Below are positions 34,132 to 43,730 of a stretch of DNA of 64,000 nucleotides, piece by piece. Position numbers and translations under genes: made by a program. This stretch comes from CAVPXC01 sp963709505 (GTDB lineage Bacteria > Chloroflexota > Anaerolineae > JAAEKA01), in assembly GCA_963709505.1 (NCBI GenBank), contig CAVPXC010000033.1, positions 84,373 to 148,372 of the forward strand. Reading direction: 5' to 3'. Every line of letters begins with the position of its first letter. Within the stretch, counting starts at the first letter, position 1. The notes under the pieces were generated by a model. The model did not search any database, was not told the origin of the DNA, and saw only the letters and a program-made list of their open reading frames with translations.

Positions 34132-35514
34132 ATGAAGCGATCGCAACTCCTCATGGTGCTCTTGCAGGTCGTGCTGGACGTCGCCCTTACGGTGGCGGCC
34201 TTCACGCTTGCGTACTTCATCACCCTGTCACGAGACCCGAGCGTCGGCGGCTTCGGACCATACCTGCCGCAGATGATCGTCTTCGTAGGCACTGTGATTG
34301 CCGCGATCTTCGCCACCCGGCTGTACACACGACGTCGCGGCCAGCCGCGGCTCGAAGAGCTGTGGACGCTGACCAAGGCGACCACCCTGGGAGCACTGAT
34401 CGCCGTTGCGCTGATTTCCTTTGCCTTCAAAAACTCCTTCGACTACCGGCGGCCTATGCTGGTACTGGCCTGGGTGCTGAGCATCTTCTTGTTGACCCTC
34501 GGCCGCTTCCTGCATATTCAGATTCAACGCGCGTTCCTCCGTCGCGGCATTGGCAGCAGCGACGTTCTGTTGGTTGGCACCGGCGAGGTGGGGCGCATGG
34601 TCTTGCAGAAAATGCTGCACTCGCCGCAGTTGGGCTACCACCCGGTAGGGCTGGTCGCTGTGGAGGACGGGACGCAAAAAGTGTTGGGGCTGCCGGTCCT
34701 GGGCAAGCTGGCCGATCTGCCCCATGTCATCGAGGAACACAAAGTCCAGGAGGTAATCATCTGCCTGCCCGAGGCATCGCACGACGAGTTGGTGCAGATC
34801 ACCGCCCAGTGCGAACGCGAGCGGGTCGGCATCCGCATCTACCCGGATGTGTTTCAGATCATGGCCTCCGAGGTGAGCATCAGCGACTTGGCAGGTATGC
34901 CGCTACTGACAATGCGCGATGTGGCGCTGCGCGGCTGGTATTTGGCGCTCAAGCGCGGTGTGGACATCGTCGGCAGTCTGGCGGCCCTGATCATTCTGTC
35001 GCCCTTGATGATCCTAACGGCGGTGCTGATCAAACTAGAGTCGCCCGGGCCGGTATTCTATGTGCAAGAGCGCATGGGCTTGGACGCCAAACCGTTTCAG
35101 ATGCTCAAATTCCGTTCCATGCGCGCCGATGCTGAGCGGCAAGGCCCCGGCTGGACCACGGCGAACGACCCGCGGCGTACGCGTATCGGCGCGCTGTTGC
35201 GCAAGCTATCCGTTGACGAATTGCCCCAGTTCATCAACGTGCTCCTGGGCGACATGAGCCTGGTGGGGCCGCGGCCGGAGCGGCCAGTATACGTCGAACA
35301 ATTCCGCCAGAGCATCCCGCGCTACATGGACCGCCATCGCGAGAAAGCCGGCCTCACGGGCTGGGCCCAAGTCAACGGGCTGCGCGGCGATACCTCCATC
35401 ACCGACCGCACCAAATACGACCTGTGGTATATTGAAAACTGGTCGCTCTCGCTGGACTTCAAGATTCTGCTGCGCACAGCGCTGAGGGTCTTCGGCGACC
35501 GTTCGGCCTATTGA
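34132..35514 (+). CDS. Undecaprenyl-phosphate sugar phosphotransferase (WbaP/CpsE type)
   Basis: The start is set at 34132 (MKRSQLLMVLLQ). Four N-terminal membrane helices (residues 5-110) are followed by a CoA-binding-like domain (SDVLLVGTGEVGRMVLQKM) and a membrane-anchored catalytic domain: KRGVDIVGSLAALIILSP, KFRSMRADAE, LRKLSVDELPQFINVLLGDMSLVGPRPERP and KAGLTGWAQVNG. It attaches the first phosphosugar to the lipid carrier, starting exopolysaccharide or capsule synthesis that the two GT2 proteins would extend. No polymerase or flippase gene is in this window. Confidence 0.92.
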   Translation: MKRSQLLMVLLQVVLDVALTVAAFTLAYFITLSRDPSVGGFGPYLPQMIVFVGTVIAAIFATRLYTRRRGQPRLEELWTLTKATTLGALIAVALISFAFKNSFDYRRPMLVLAWVLSIFLLTLGRFLHIQIQRAFLRRGIGSSDVLLVGTGEVGRMVLQKMLHSPQLGYHPVGLVAVEDGTQKVLGLPVLGKLADLPHVIEEHKVQEVIICLPEASHDELVQITAQCERERVGIRIYPDVFQIMASEVSISDLAGMPLLTMRDVALRGWYLALKRGVDIVGSLAALIILSPLMILTAVLIKLESPGPVFYVQERMGLDAKPFQMLKFRSMRADAERQGPGWTTANDPRRTRIGALLRKLSVDELPQFINVLLGDMSLVGPRPERPVYVEQFRQSIPRYMDRHREKAGLTGWAQVNGLRGDTSITDRTKYDLWYIENWSLSLDFKILLRTALRVFGDRSAY

Positions 35515-35523
35515 GGACTGTGA

Positions 35524-35709
35524 ATGGTCACTGAGGCTACGAAAGAACTGTTTGCCCTGTTGAATGGACTGTGCGGCGGCCTGCTGTTCGTCGCGCTTCT
35601 CGCCTACCTGATCTTCGCCAAGCAGCGGCGTATAGCCGTGGTGCTATTGTTGCTGATGGTTATCCTGCTTTGCGTCTTTAACGCCGGGGTGGTTTACTTC
35701 CTGCTCTAG
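35524..35709 (+). CDS. Two-helix small membrane protein
   Basis: The 61-residue protein has two hydrophobic helices (residues 16-32 and 38-60) separated by KQRRIA. It starts 9 bp after the sugar transferase and is likely cotranscribed. No family is recognised. Confidence 0.55.
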   Translation: MVTEATKELFALLNGLCGGLLFVALLAYLIFAKQRRIAVVLLLLMVILLCVFNAGVVYFLL

Positions 35710-35779
35710 CACCATATCTGGGGGTAGGGGCACGGCCTTGCGCCTGCCCTCCGGAATTCTCGGACACTTTCAATCGGTT

Positions 35780-35849
35780 TTGACTTTGCAGACAGGTCAT
35801 GGTATCATGTCGTCTCGAAGATTTAGCACTCTCATCGTTAGAGTGCTAA
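35780..35849 (+). promoter_or_regulatory. hrcA promoter with CIRCE operator
   Basis: TTGACT (35780-35785), a 17-bp spacer, and TATCAT (35803-35808) form the promoter. The CIRCE element TTAGCACTC-N9-GAGTGCTAA is exact at 35823-35849 and covers the expected start site. HrcA binding there would repress hrcA-grpE-dnaK at normal temperature. Confidence 0.95.
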
Positions 35850-35897
35850 ATCGCGAAACCTTGTGGATAGCCAAGCGTATTGGATGCGTGACAAAGA

Positions 35898-36926
35898 ATG
35901 GCTGAGCTGAACTCGCGCCGGCAGGCGGTCCTGTCGGTGGTCGTGCAGGAATACATCTCATCGGCAACCCCTGTGGGCTCCCGGACCGTAGTTGAAACCT
36001 ACGGACTTCAGGTCAGCGCGGCGACGATTCGCAATGAGATGAAGGCCTTGGAGGAGCATGGTTTGCTGACGCATCCACACACCTCGGCTGGCCGTGTGCC
36101 CACTGAAGAGGGATATCGCTACTTCGTCGAGCATCTATTGCCTGACCAGCCTTTGGCAGCCGATGATCAACGCATGATCCAGCACATGTTCCACCAGGTG
36201 CACCGCGAGGCCGACGAGTGGGCGCAGCTGGCTGCAGCCGTGTTGGCCCACACGTCGCAGATGGGCGCAGTGGCCACACCCGCGCGTGCGGAGCGCTGCC
36301 GTTTCAAGCACATCGAGCTGGTAGAGGTACGCGATAGTCTGGTGCTGTTGGTGCTTGTGCTGCATCAGGGAATCGTCAAACAGCAGATGTTGAGCGTGGA
36401 CTACGGCGTCAGCCAAGACGAGCTGAGCCAGATCTCGAACCTGCTCAACGACCAGATGGCCAACCTGACGATCAGCGAAACGGACACCAGCCGCCTACCG
36501 TTGTCACCCCTTGGCAGCCAGGTGCTGTCCGTCGTCCAAAGCATCATGAGCCGCGAGGACACGCCGGGCAGCGAACAGATCTACCGCGAGGGCCTGTCGC
36601 ACATCCTCATGCAGCCGGAATTCACTCATGCCGAAGAGGCTCAACACCTGATGACCGTCCTGGAGCAACTGCCGGTGCTGGGCTCGATCTTCGAGGGTGT
36701 GCGCCAACGGGACGGTGTACAGATCCTGATTGGCGGCGACGGACGCTACGAACCGCTGCGAGAGCTCAGCCTGGTGTTGTCGCGCTACGGCGTCGATCGC
36801 AGCGCCACGGGCGTGTTGGGGATCGTCGGCCCGGTGCGCATGGCCTACGGCCGCACGATCCCGCTGGTGCGCTACATGTCGCAGGTGATGAGCGATCTGG
36901 TCGGCCAGTGGTACGGAGAGGGTTAA
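35898..36926 (+). CDS. hrcA: Heat-shock repressor HrcA
   Basis: The 342-residue protein has an N-terminal winged helix (RRQAVLSVVVQEYISSATPVGSRTV, VSAATIRNEMKALEEHGLLTHPHTSAGRVPTEEGYRYFV), a central GAF-like domain and a dimerisation segment (LVLHQGIVKQQML). The C-terminal part has IGGDGRYEPLRELSLVLSRYG and the RMAYGRTIPLVRYM signature. It binds CIRCE upstream of its own gene and is itself stabilised by GroEL. Intact and first in the operon. Confidence 0.95.
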   Translation: MAELNSRRQAVLSVVVQEYISSATPVGSRTVVETYGLQVSAATIRNEMKALEEHGLLTHPHTSAGRVPTEEGYRYFVEHLLPDQPLAADDQRMIQHMFHQVHREADEWAQLAAAVLAHTSQMGAVATPARAERCRFKHIELVEVRDSLVLLVLVLHQGIVKQQMLSVDYGVSQDELSQISNLLNDQMANLTISETDTSRLPLSPLGSQVLSVVQSIMSREDTPGSEQIYREGLSHILMQPEFTHAEEAQHLMTVLEQLPVLGSIFEGVRQRDGVQILIGGDGRYEPLRELSLVLSRYGVDRSATGVLGIVGPVRMAYGRTIPLVRYMSQVMSDLVGQWYGEG

Positions 36927-36988
36927 GTCAAGGCTCACGCCCACACGAAACACAACCGCTTGCAGGACGTAGATTTGAGAGCAAAATA

Positions 36989-37654
36989 ATGAGCAGCAAA
37001 ACGAAGAAAACCTTGCGAGAAGAAGAGGCTGTTTCACCCGAGGCTATCGTCCCGATTGCCGAGGAGGTAGCCGAAACCACGGAGCCGGTAGAGGTCGAGC
37101 TGATCCCCGAGATCCTGGAGCCAGAGCCGCTGCAAACGTGGCAGGACGTGGTGGGTTCCGTTGAACAACAGGCCATCGCCGCAGACGACCCGATTGTCCA
37201 ACTGGTCAACGAGTACAAGGAAGCCATCAAGGAGCGCGATGCGGCCAACGACAGATACCTGCGGGCTGCGGCGGAGTTCGCCAACGCTCGTCGGCGCGCC
37301 GAGATGCGCGCTGACAACGAGGTTCGAGCGGCCCGTGAACGTGTGCTCGGTAGCGTCTTGCCCGTAGTAGACGATCTCGACCGAGCCTTCCAGTCGGTGC
37401 CTGACGACGCACGAGAGTCGACCTGGGTTGAAGGTTTCACCCTTATCCAGCGCAAACTGCAAAACACGTTGCAACGGGAAGGGGTGACTCCTATTGAGGC
37501 CGTGGACCAGCCATTCGATGCCACCCGGCATCAGGCTGTGATAGTCGAAGTAGCCGACGACGTGCCGTCCGGCACAGTGCTACAAGTGCTTCAACAGGGC
37601 TACATGTTGGACGATCGGGTCCTGCGACCCGCCATGGTAAAAGTGGCACAATGA
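36989..37654 (+). CDS. grpE: Nucleotide exchange factor GrpE
   Basis: The start is set at 36989 (MSSKTKKTLREEE). A long acidic N-terminus (residues 10-65) is followed by the coiled coil (AIKERDAANDRYLRAAAEFANARRRAEM) and the beta-domain (GVTPIEAVDQPFDATRHQAVI, VLQVLQQGYMLDDRVLRPAMVKVA). It releases ADP from DnaK. Intact; 62 bp after hrcA. Confidence 0.95.
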   Translation: MSSKTKKTLREEEAVSPEAIVPIAEEVAETTEPVEVELIPEILEPEPLQTWQDVVGSVEQQAIAADDPIVQLVNEYKEAIKERDAANDRYLRAAAEFANARRRAEMRADNEVRAARERVLGSVLPVVDDLDRAFQSVPDDARESTWVEGFTLIQRKLQNTLQREGVTPIEAVDQPFDATRHQAVIVEVADDVPSGTVLQVLQQGYMLDDRVLRPAMVKVAQ

Positions 37655-37732
37655 CGTTGCCCGGCGTCGTGAACGCGGGTGCGACGAGAACAAATAGTGA
37701 CGATCCGTTCAAAGAACAAGGAGTTCATTCAA

Positions 37733-39619
37733 ATGGGTAAAGTAATTGGAATTGATCTGGGCACCACCAACTCCGTGGTGGCGGTCATGGAACAAGGCGA
37801 GCCGGTGGTAATTCCCTCGTCCGAGGGCGCCCGGCTGATCCCGTCAGTTGTGGCGTTCAACTCGAAATCGGGCGAGCGCCTTGTAGGCCAGGTGGCGCGT
37901 CGCCAGGCAGTCACCAATCCTGACAATACGATCTTCTCGGTCAAGCGCCTGATGGGCCGCAAGTACACCGATGCAGAGGTGCAAAAGGCAATCAAGATCC
38001 TGCCCTATAAGATCGTCGAGCGCTCCAACGGCGACGCCGCCGTAGTCATGGGTGGAAAGGACTACTCACCGCCCGAGATCTCGGCCATGATCCTGCAGAA
38101 GCTCAAGCACGACGCCGAGCAGTATCTGGGCGAACCGGTGACTCAGGCCGTCATTACCGTGCCGGCCTACTTCAACGACAGCCAGCGCCAGGCGACCAAA
38201 GACGCAGGCCGCATAGCCGGTTTGGAGGTTCTGCGCATCATCAACGAGCCGACGGCCTCCGCCCTGGCCTATGGCCTGGACAAGAACGTCGAGAAGCGTA
38301 TCGCGGTCTACGACCTGGGCGGCGGCACCTTCGACATCTCAATTCTTGACGTGGGCGACGGCGTGTTCGAGGTCAAGGCCACCAACGGCGATACCTTCCT
38401 GGGCGGCGATGACTTCGATCAACGCATCCTCAACTGGATCGCCGACGAGTTCAGGAGTGAACAGGGCATCGACCTGCGCCAGGATCGGATGGCCCTGCAG
38501 CGCCTGAAGGAAGCCGCGGAGAAAGCGAAGATCGAGCTCTCTACGGTGATGCAGAGCGAGATCAACCTGCCCTTCATCACGGCCGACGCCAGCGGTCCCA
38601 AGCATATGCAGATGATGCTGACCCGCTCCAAGCTGGAGCAGTTGACCGCCGATCTGATTGAGCGCACGGTGGGCCCGTGCCGCCGGGCGCTGGAGGATTC
38701 CGGGCTATCGGCGAGCAGTATCGACGAGGTGGTGTTGGTGGGCGGCATGACACGCATGCCGGCCGTGCAGGAGGCGGTGCGCAAGTTCTTCGGCCGTGAG
38801 CCGCACAAAGGCGTCAACCCGGACGAGGTAGTGGCCATCGGCGCAACGATCCAAGCCGGCGTGCTGGGCGGCGAAGTGCGCGATGTGCTCCTGCTGGACG
38901 TCACGCCACTGACCCTGGGTATTGAGACCTTGGGCGGCGTGGCTACACCAATCATCGAGCGCAACACCACCATCCCTGTCAAGAAGAGCCAGATCTTCTC
39001 GACGGCCGCCAACAACCAAACCAGCGTCGAGATCAAGGTGGTGCAGGGCGAACGGCCTATGGCGGCCGACAACAAGCTCTTGGGCAACTTCATCCTGGAC
39101 GGCATTCCGCCGGCCCCGCGCGGCTTGCCGCAGATCGAGGTCGCCTTCGACATCGACGCCGACGGCATTCTGCACGTCAGCGCCAAGGACAAGGCCACCA
39201 ACCGCCAGCAAAGCATCCGCATCACCGCCTCCAGTGGCCTGGCCAAGGACGAGATCGACCGCATGGTCAAGGAAGCGGAAGCGCATCGGGCCGAGGATCA
39301 AAAGCGTCGCGACGAGGTAGAGGCCCGCAACCAGGCCGACACCTCGGTCTTCCAGGTAGAGAAGTTCATCGCCGAGACGCCTAACTTGTCGGCGAGTGCC
39401 AAGGACGAGTTGCAGGGCAAGATCGCGGCCGTGCGCTCGGCCATGCTGGGCTCCGACGCCGCGCTCATGCGCAACTCGACCGAAGAATTGATGCAGGCCT
39501 GGCAACGGGTCGGCACCCAAATGCACCAGGCCCAAGAGCAGCCGGGCAACGGCAGCGATACGCCTCCGCCGCCCGGCAGCGATGAGGACGTCGTCGAGGG
39601 CGAATTCCGCGAGGCATAG
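37733..39619 (+). CDS. dnaK: Chaperone DnaK (Hsp70)
   Basis: The start at 37733 (MGKVIGIDLGTTNSVVAV) follows AAGGAG. The 628-residue protein has phosphate loops GIDLGTTNS and VYDLGGGTFDIS, an adenosine motif VGGMTRMPAVQ, the substrate-binding domain (DVTPLTLGIETLGGVATPII) and a C-terminal lid ending in acidic EDVVEGEFREA. No dnaJ follows here. A T-rich hairpin terminator lies at 39662-39701. Confidence 0.97.
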   Translation: MGKVIGIDLGTTNSVVAVMEQGEPVVIPSSEGARLIPSVVAFNSKSGERLVGQVARRQAVTNPDNTIFSVKRLMGRKYTDAEVQKAIKILPYKIVERSNGDAAVVMGGKDYSPPEISAMILQKLKHDAEQYLGEPVTQAVITVPAYFNDSQRQATKDAGRIAGLEVLRIINEPTASALAYGLDKNVEKRIAVYDLGGGTFDISILDVGDGVFEVKATNGDTFLGGDDFDQRILNWIADEFRSEQGIDLRQDRMALQRLKEAAEKAKIELSTVMQSEINLPFITADASGPKHMQMMLTRSKLEQLTADLIERTVGPCRRALEDSGLSASSIDEVVLVGGMTRMPAVQEAVRKFFGREPHKGVNPDEVVAIGATIQAGVLGGEVRDVLLLDVTPLTLGIETLGGVATPIIERNTTIPVKKSQIFSTAANNQTSVEIKVVQGERPMAADNKLLGNFILDGIPPAPRGLPQIEVAFDIDADGILHVSAKDKATNRQQSIRITASSGLAKDEIDRMVKEAEAHRAEDQKRRDEVEARNQADTSVFQVEKFIAETPNLSASAKDELQGKIAAVRSAMLGSDAALMRNSTEELMQAWQRVGTQMHQAQEQPGNGSDTPPPPGSDEDVVEGEFREA

Positions 39620-39661
39620 ACCGGCTCGCATAGGGCTTTGCCCGGCTGTCGCAACAAATCG

Positions 39662-39702
39662 AAAAGCTCCACACCGGCACGTACCGGTGTGGAGCTTTTT
39701 TG
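39662..39702 (+). terminator. dnaK terminator
   Basis: The hairpin AAAAGCTCCACACCGG/CCGGTGTGGAGCTTTTTT (stem 39662-39677, 39684-39699) has a T-tract. Confidence 0.9.
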
Positions 39703-39798
39703 ACACCGGCATGCCCGCGCACGCGAGCATCCAACCGGTACTCCTGATGTATTGGGTGTGTTCAGAATGGGTTGATGGAGTAACGAAAAGCGAGCGCC

Positions 39799-39892
39799 GG
39801 TCGAGTAGGGTCTGGCGGCGATCTACCATTGGTCAACTCAAGCATCCGGGACTCCCAATCAGCCGATAATCGCCGCCAGGACCTACTCGACC
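39799..39892. repeat. Single 94-bp palindromic unit (same family as 2.3 and 57 kb)
   Basis: The left arm GGTCGAGTAGGGTCTGGCGGCG (39799-39820) is identical to 57022-57043. The right arm is its near-complement (39871-39892), with GCGCC flanks extending the stem. Both arms are of the outer type. It lies in the spacer between dnaK and the DUF2089 gene. The remaining 39893-40113 carries the promoter below and no gene. Confidence 0.85.
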
Positions 39893-39993
39893 GGCGCTAC
39901 CTTTATTACATCGTCAACCCGTCTTGAATGCACTCCTAATGAATTCGGTACAGAACAATATGAAACCATGTTATGAATTTTTCTTATTTCATA

Positions 39994-40022
39994 TTGACTT
40001 TTATTGAAGTGTGTGTTATACT
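39994..40022 (+). promoter_or_regulatory. Sigma-70 promoter of the DUF2089 operon
   Basis: TTGACT (39994-39999), a 17-bp spacer and TATACT (40017-40022), in AT-rich context. It lies 92 bp before the start codon. Confidence 0.8.
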
Positions 40023-40113
40023 TTGGTTCAAAGTAAGCAACGCAGATAGCTCCGATCCTTCCGCAAAGGTCGAAGCCATCGGCAAACACAACGATCACCC
40101 CCGGAGGCATTTC

Positions 40114-40497
40114 ATGCATCCTTATTCAGGCCGATGCCCCATCTGCGGGCAGGGAATGGTAGTCACCCGGTTGCATTGCCGGGCATGCAACTCGGCGCTG
40201 GAGGGCAACTTCGCCCTGAGCCGCTTCGCCAGCCTGACACCCGAGCAGGCGAGCTTTCTCGAGACCTTTGTGCGTTGCCAGGGAAAGCTGAGCTGGGTTG
40301 GCGAGGAGTTGGCGTTGTCGTACCCCACGGTACGCAGCCGGCTGAACGACCTGATCCGCGGTCTCGGGTATGACGTGCTGGACGAACCTCCAGCCGAAGT
40401 GCGCCAGCGCTCTGCCCACCAACGCCAGTCCGTCCTAGACGACCTGGCAGCGGGCAGGATCACGCCAGAAGCTGCGGTCACCATGCTCCAAACCTAA
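40114..40497 (+). CDS. DUF2089 zinc-ribbon/HTH protein
   Basis: The start is at 40114 (MHPYSGRCPICGQGM), after CGGAGG. A zinc ribbon with CPICGQ and CRACNS (residues 8-11 and 25-28) is followed by the DUF2089 body: LSRFASLTPEQASFLETFVRCQGKL and an HTH-like segment (ALSYPTVRSRLNDLIRGLGY). The tail DDLAAGRITPEAAVTMLQ is SHOCT-like. A DNA-binding regulatory role is likely. The next gene, with the same kind of tail, is 29 bp downstream. Confidence 0.85.
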   Translation: MHPYSGRCPICGQGMVVTRLHCRACNSALEGNFALSRFASLTPEQASFLETFVRCQGKLSWVGEELALSYPTVRSRLNDLIRGLGYDVLDEPPAEVRQRSAHQRQSVLDDLAAGRITPEAAVTMLQT

Positions 40498-40526
40498 ATG
40501 CATCGAAAGAACGGAGACAACAGATT

Positions 40527-40979
40527 ATGAACGGACCTTCTGAACAAACCCAGACGAATTCCTCCTCGCAATGCGGACGCGCCGGCGGTGGAAGCGGCGC
40601 TGCGTTTCAATTTGATCGCGGCGAAGACTGGGTTCGAATGAGCGCCGATTTTAGCCGCATGCGCGAAGTCGTCGGAGAACAGGTGCGTAAGGCAGTGGCG
40701 GACATCAACGTCGATGCCATCGCCGAGGAAGTTCGCCGCACCCTGACAGACGTCGTCGACGAAGTTCGCCAGGCCATGGACACCCTGGCTTCAACGCAGC
40801 CTTGGGGTGGACCAACTCGGGTTCGGGTCGACATCCATGCTGAAAGCGCATCCGAGCAGCCGGCCAGCAAGCCCACTGGAGATCTGTCCCAGGAGCGCAT
40901 GATGATCCTCAACCTCGTATCACAGGGCAAGATTACGGCCGAGGAGGCAGCCCGGCTGCTCGACGCGCTAGGCGACTGA
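40527..40979 (+). CDS. SHOCT-like domain protein
   Basis: The 150-residue protein has a central amphipathic helical part (residues 45-95, MREVVGEQVRKAVADI, VDEVRQAMDTLAS) and ends in ERMMILNLVSQGKITAEEAARLLDALGD, the short helical SHOCT-like motif. The same motif opens the gene at 43731. It is in an operon with the DUF2089 gene. Proteins of this kind often sit near membrane-stress regulators; no precise function can be given. Confidence 0.7.
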   Translation: MNGPSEQTQTNSSSQCGRAGGGSGAAFQFDRGEDWVRMSADFSRMREVVGEQVRKAVADINVDAIAEEVRRTLTDVVDEVRQAMDTLASTQPWGGPTRVRVDIHAESASEQPASKPTGDLSQERMMILNLVSQGKITAEEAARLLDALGD

Positions 40980-41147
40980 GGCAATCCGCCGCATCCGTCG
41001 CTGCGGCTCGATCGGCCATATCGACCGGCCCTGGCAGAGAATTTCGAGCCAGAGCATCTGAGCCAGCGTTCTTGACAGTATCGACTTGCCAAATGGCGTA
41101 AGCTGTGCCATCATATCGCATCACCACTTTGGACTGATGGCATAGAT

Positions 41148-42158
41148 ATGAGCGCACAGTTAGCCGTCGATCGACAAGCCAAATTCCGGGGACTGCGTCC
41201 GCTTGACCCGCGCAACGACCTGAGCCAGGTGGCCGACCTGATCGAGGAGGCATTTGGAAACGAGTTGGAGCCGGGCGGCATCGCAGCTCTGCGTGACCTG
41301 CGGGTTCTCTCGCACATGGGCCCCCTGGTGGGGTTGATGGCGCGCTCTGATCCCTATCTCGAGGACGTGCTCGGCGGCTTTGTCTGGATCGAAGATGATC
41401 GGGTCGTGGGCAACGTGACGCTGCAACGGATAGACAGCTACGGATCGCGCTGGCAGATCGCCAACGTGGCGGTATCCAAAGACTACCGCGGACTGGGCAT
41501 CGGCCGGGCGTTGGTGACCACTGCGGTAGAGCGAATCGAAGAGCGCAAGGGAAGCTGGGCTGTGCTGCAAGTGCGCATCGAGAACGATATCGCTCGAGGC
41601 CTATACGAGCGCCTGGGCTTCAACCGTCTGACTGAAGATGTTCTATTGCAGCTTGACACGGCGTCACGGGATGCACCGAAGGTCGACCCACCCGCACGTT
41701 TGCGTCCCTATCGCCACACCGAATGGCAAGCCCGCTACACCCTGGAGTCCGCTGCCCGTACCGATCCCGCCAAGTGGTGGCGGCCCGTGCGCTCTCATCA
41801 GTTCATGCAAACTGGCGAAAGCCGGCTAGGCGAGAAGCTGTGGGAGTGGACCGGGCGGAACCGGGTGCGACGCTGGGTGGTGGAGGGCGACCACGGCCTC
41901 GCTGCCTGGCTCCTGATCGATGCGAAGCGCTGGGAAGGCGCCCACCGGCTGGAGTTCACCGTCCATCCCAGCTGCCGCGGCCAACTCGAACAACAGCTTG
42001 TCGACTACGCCTTGGGCTATCTGGCTGACTATCCGGCTTGGCCGGTGCGAGTGGAACACCAAGGTGAACACCGCGAGTTGATGCTAGCCTTGGAACAAGC
42101 CGGCTTCAGGGTTCTGCGCAACCATCTGGCAATGCGCCGTAAGATCGGCGACCACTAA
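41148..42158 (+). CDS. GNAT-family N-acetyltransferase
   Basis: The 336-residue protein has an N-terminal acetyltransferase domain (residues 15-170) with the acetyl-CoA motif IANVAVSKDYRGLGIGRALV and NDIARGLYERLGF. The C-terminal half (residues 180-330) has a second, degenerate GNAT-like fold (WLLIDAKRWEGAHRLEFTVHP). The substrate is unknown. Intact. Confidence 0.85.
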   Translation: MSAQLAVDRQAKFRGLRPLDPRNDLSQVADLIEEAFGNELEPGGIAALRDLRVLSHMGPLVGLMARSDPYLEDVLGGFVWIEDDRVVGNVTLQRIDSYGSRWQIANVAVSKDYRGLGIGRALVTTAVERIEERKGSWAVLQVRIENDIARGLYERLGFNRLTEDVLLQLDTASRDAPKVDPPARLRPYRHTEWQARYTLESAARTDPAKWWRPVRSHQFMQTGESRLGEKLWEWTGRNRVRRWVVEGDHGLAAWLLIDAKRWEGAHRLEFTVHPSCRGQLEQQLVDYALGYLADYPAWPVRVEHQGEHRELMLALEQAGFRVLRNHLAMRRKIGDH

Positions 42159-42210
42159 CAATCCAAAAACACCCACCAGGCCGGCCGACGCCCTGATGGA
42201 TGAAAATGCG

Positions 42211-42287
42211 GCGGGCTCGGTCGGTCTCTCACGGGAGGCTTCGCACAGAGTGGGAACCCTCCCGTAGGGACCGGCCCGAGCGGTTAT
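42211..42287 (+). other. Long leader hairpin upstream of the aminopeptidase gene
   Basis: GGGCTCGGTCGGTC...CGGGAGG (42211-42236) pairs with CCTCCCGTAGGGACCGGCCCGAGC (42262-42287), giving an imperfect stem of about 25 bp with an 18-nt loop, 30 bp before the start codon. It is probably a regulatory structure or a mobile palindrome. Confidence 0.55.
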
Positions 42288-42314
42288 CTTCGAGACAGCA
42301 GGAGTTGTTTCGTT

Positions 42315-43554
42315 ATGCGTGATCCTCGAATTGCTCGCGTGGCCGACATCCTGGTCAACTACTCCACCCGCCTGCAGCCAGGCGAGGAGGTTCTGATCGA
42401 AGGCTCCTCTGCCGCCGAGCCAATGCTGCTGGAGATCTACCGCGCCGCCTTGCGCGCCGGCGCGCATCCACTGCTCCTGGTTCAACCAACGGAGGCGCGA
42501 GATCTTCGTGCGCGAGGCCAATGACGACCAATTGGGTTTCATCTCGCCCTTCTTGGAGACGCTCCTCGAACGGGTCGATTGCCGGATCGCTCTTTGGGCG
42601 GAGGAAAACACCAAGTCCCTGACGAACGTCGATCCCGCCAAGCAGGTGTTGCGCGCGCAGGCCACGCGTCAGCTTGCAATGCGGAACATGCGGCGCCTAG
42701 GCGATCCTGACGATCCATACCGCTGGGTTGGGGCGCTCTTCCCGACCAACGCCTTTGCCCAAGATGCGGAGATGTCGCTGAGTGACTATGCCGACTTTGT
42801 GTTCAATGCCTGCCTGCCGTCCTTTGACAACCTACCGGAGGATGCAAAAGCGTTTGTGGCGCTTGGCGCCGACCTCGCAGACCCTGTCACCTATTGGGAA
42901 ACCTTCTCGCGCTGGCAAGGGCAGCTCGCCAGCTATCTGGATGGCAAAAGAGAACTGCATGTCGTCGGGCCGGATATTGATCTTCACCTGGGCATCGCCG
43001 GCCGAACCTGGTGGAATGCCGACGGCCACGTCAACTTCCCGGACGGCGAGGTGTTTACCGGTCCGATCGAGGACGCAGTCGACGGATGGGTTGCGTTTAC
43101 CTACCCGGCGATGTACGCAAGCAGGGAGGTGCGAGACGTCCGCCTGCGATTCGAGCGTGGACGGGTGGTCGAGGCCACGGCCAGCCACGGCGAGGATTTC
43201 CTACTCAAGACCCTTGACACCGATGAAGGCGCTCGTCGCCTGGGTGAGTTTGCGATCGGCACCAACCCCAACATCACCCACTTCACGGGCAACACCCTGT
43301 TTGATGAGAAGATCAAAGGCACGTGCCACATGGCAGTTGGCGCCTCGATCCCAGGAACGGGCGGTGTCAATGAGTCGGCTGTGCACTGGGACATGGTGTG
43401 CGATCTGCGCAAGGACAGCCGTATCTATGCCGACGGCGAGTTGTTGTACGAAAACGGCGAGTTCGTGATTCACTTTGCCGGGCAAGCGCAGACAAGCAAT
43501 ACCGGCGCGGGCGCCGGATCGATGAGCAAGATGTTCGCCCGCAAACAAAGCTAA
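42315..43554 (+). CDS. M29 (AmpS/thermophilic type) aminopeptidase (frameshifted)
   Basis: The N-terminal frame MRDPRIARVADILVNYSTRLQPGEEVLIEGSS is followed, after one extra base near 42498 (GAGGCG-C-GAG), by EIFVREANDDQLGFISPFLETLLERVD and the catalytic C-terminal domain: FPDGEVFTGPIEDAVDGW, EFAIGTNPNITHFTGNTLFDEKIKGTCHMAVGASIPG and ESAVHWDMVCDL. The metal-ligand Glu, His and Asp of M29 are present in these blocks. It should remove N-terminal residues from peptides using two metal ions. About 413 residues in total. Confidence 0.9.
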
Positions 43555-43576
43555 GTACTCTATGAACTTAATCCTT

Positions 43577-43618
43577 GCGTGGTGTCACCCTTCGCCGAGC
43601 CTCAGGGTGACACCACGC
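43577..43618. repeat. REP-like hairpin GCGTGGTGTCACCC
   Basis: Perfect 14-bp arms (43577-43590, 43605-43618) downstream of the aminopeptidase gene; no T-tract. Confidence 0.75.
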
Positions 43619-43730
43619 AGAAACTTGGTTTACGGTGTACTAAGTACAGCATTGCGCAGGTCACCGGGAACTCGCCCTTTGAACCAACGAAACCCGGTTT
43701 CCAGAGAGAGAGTTACAGGAGATAACCTCC

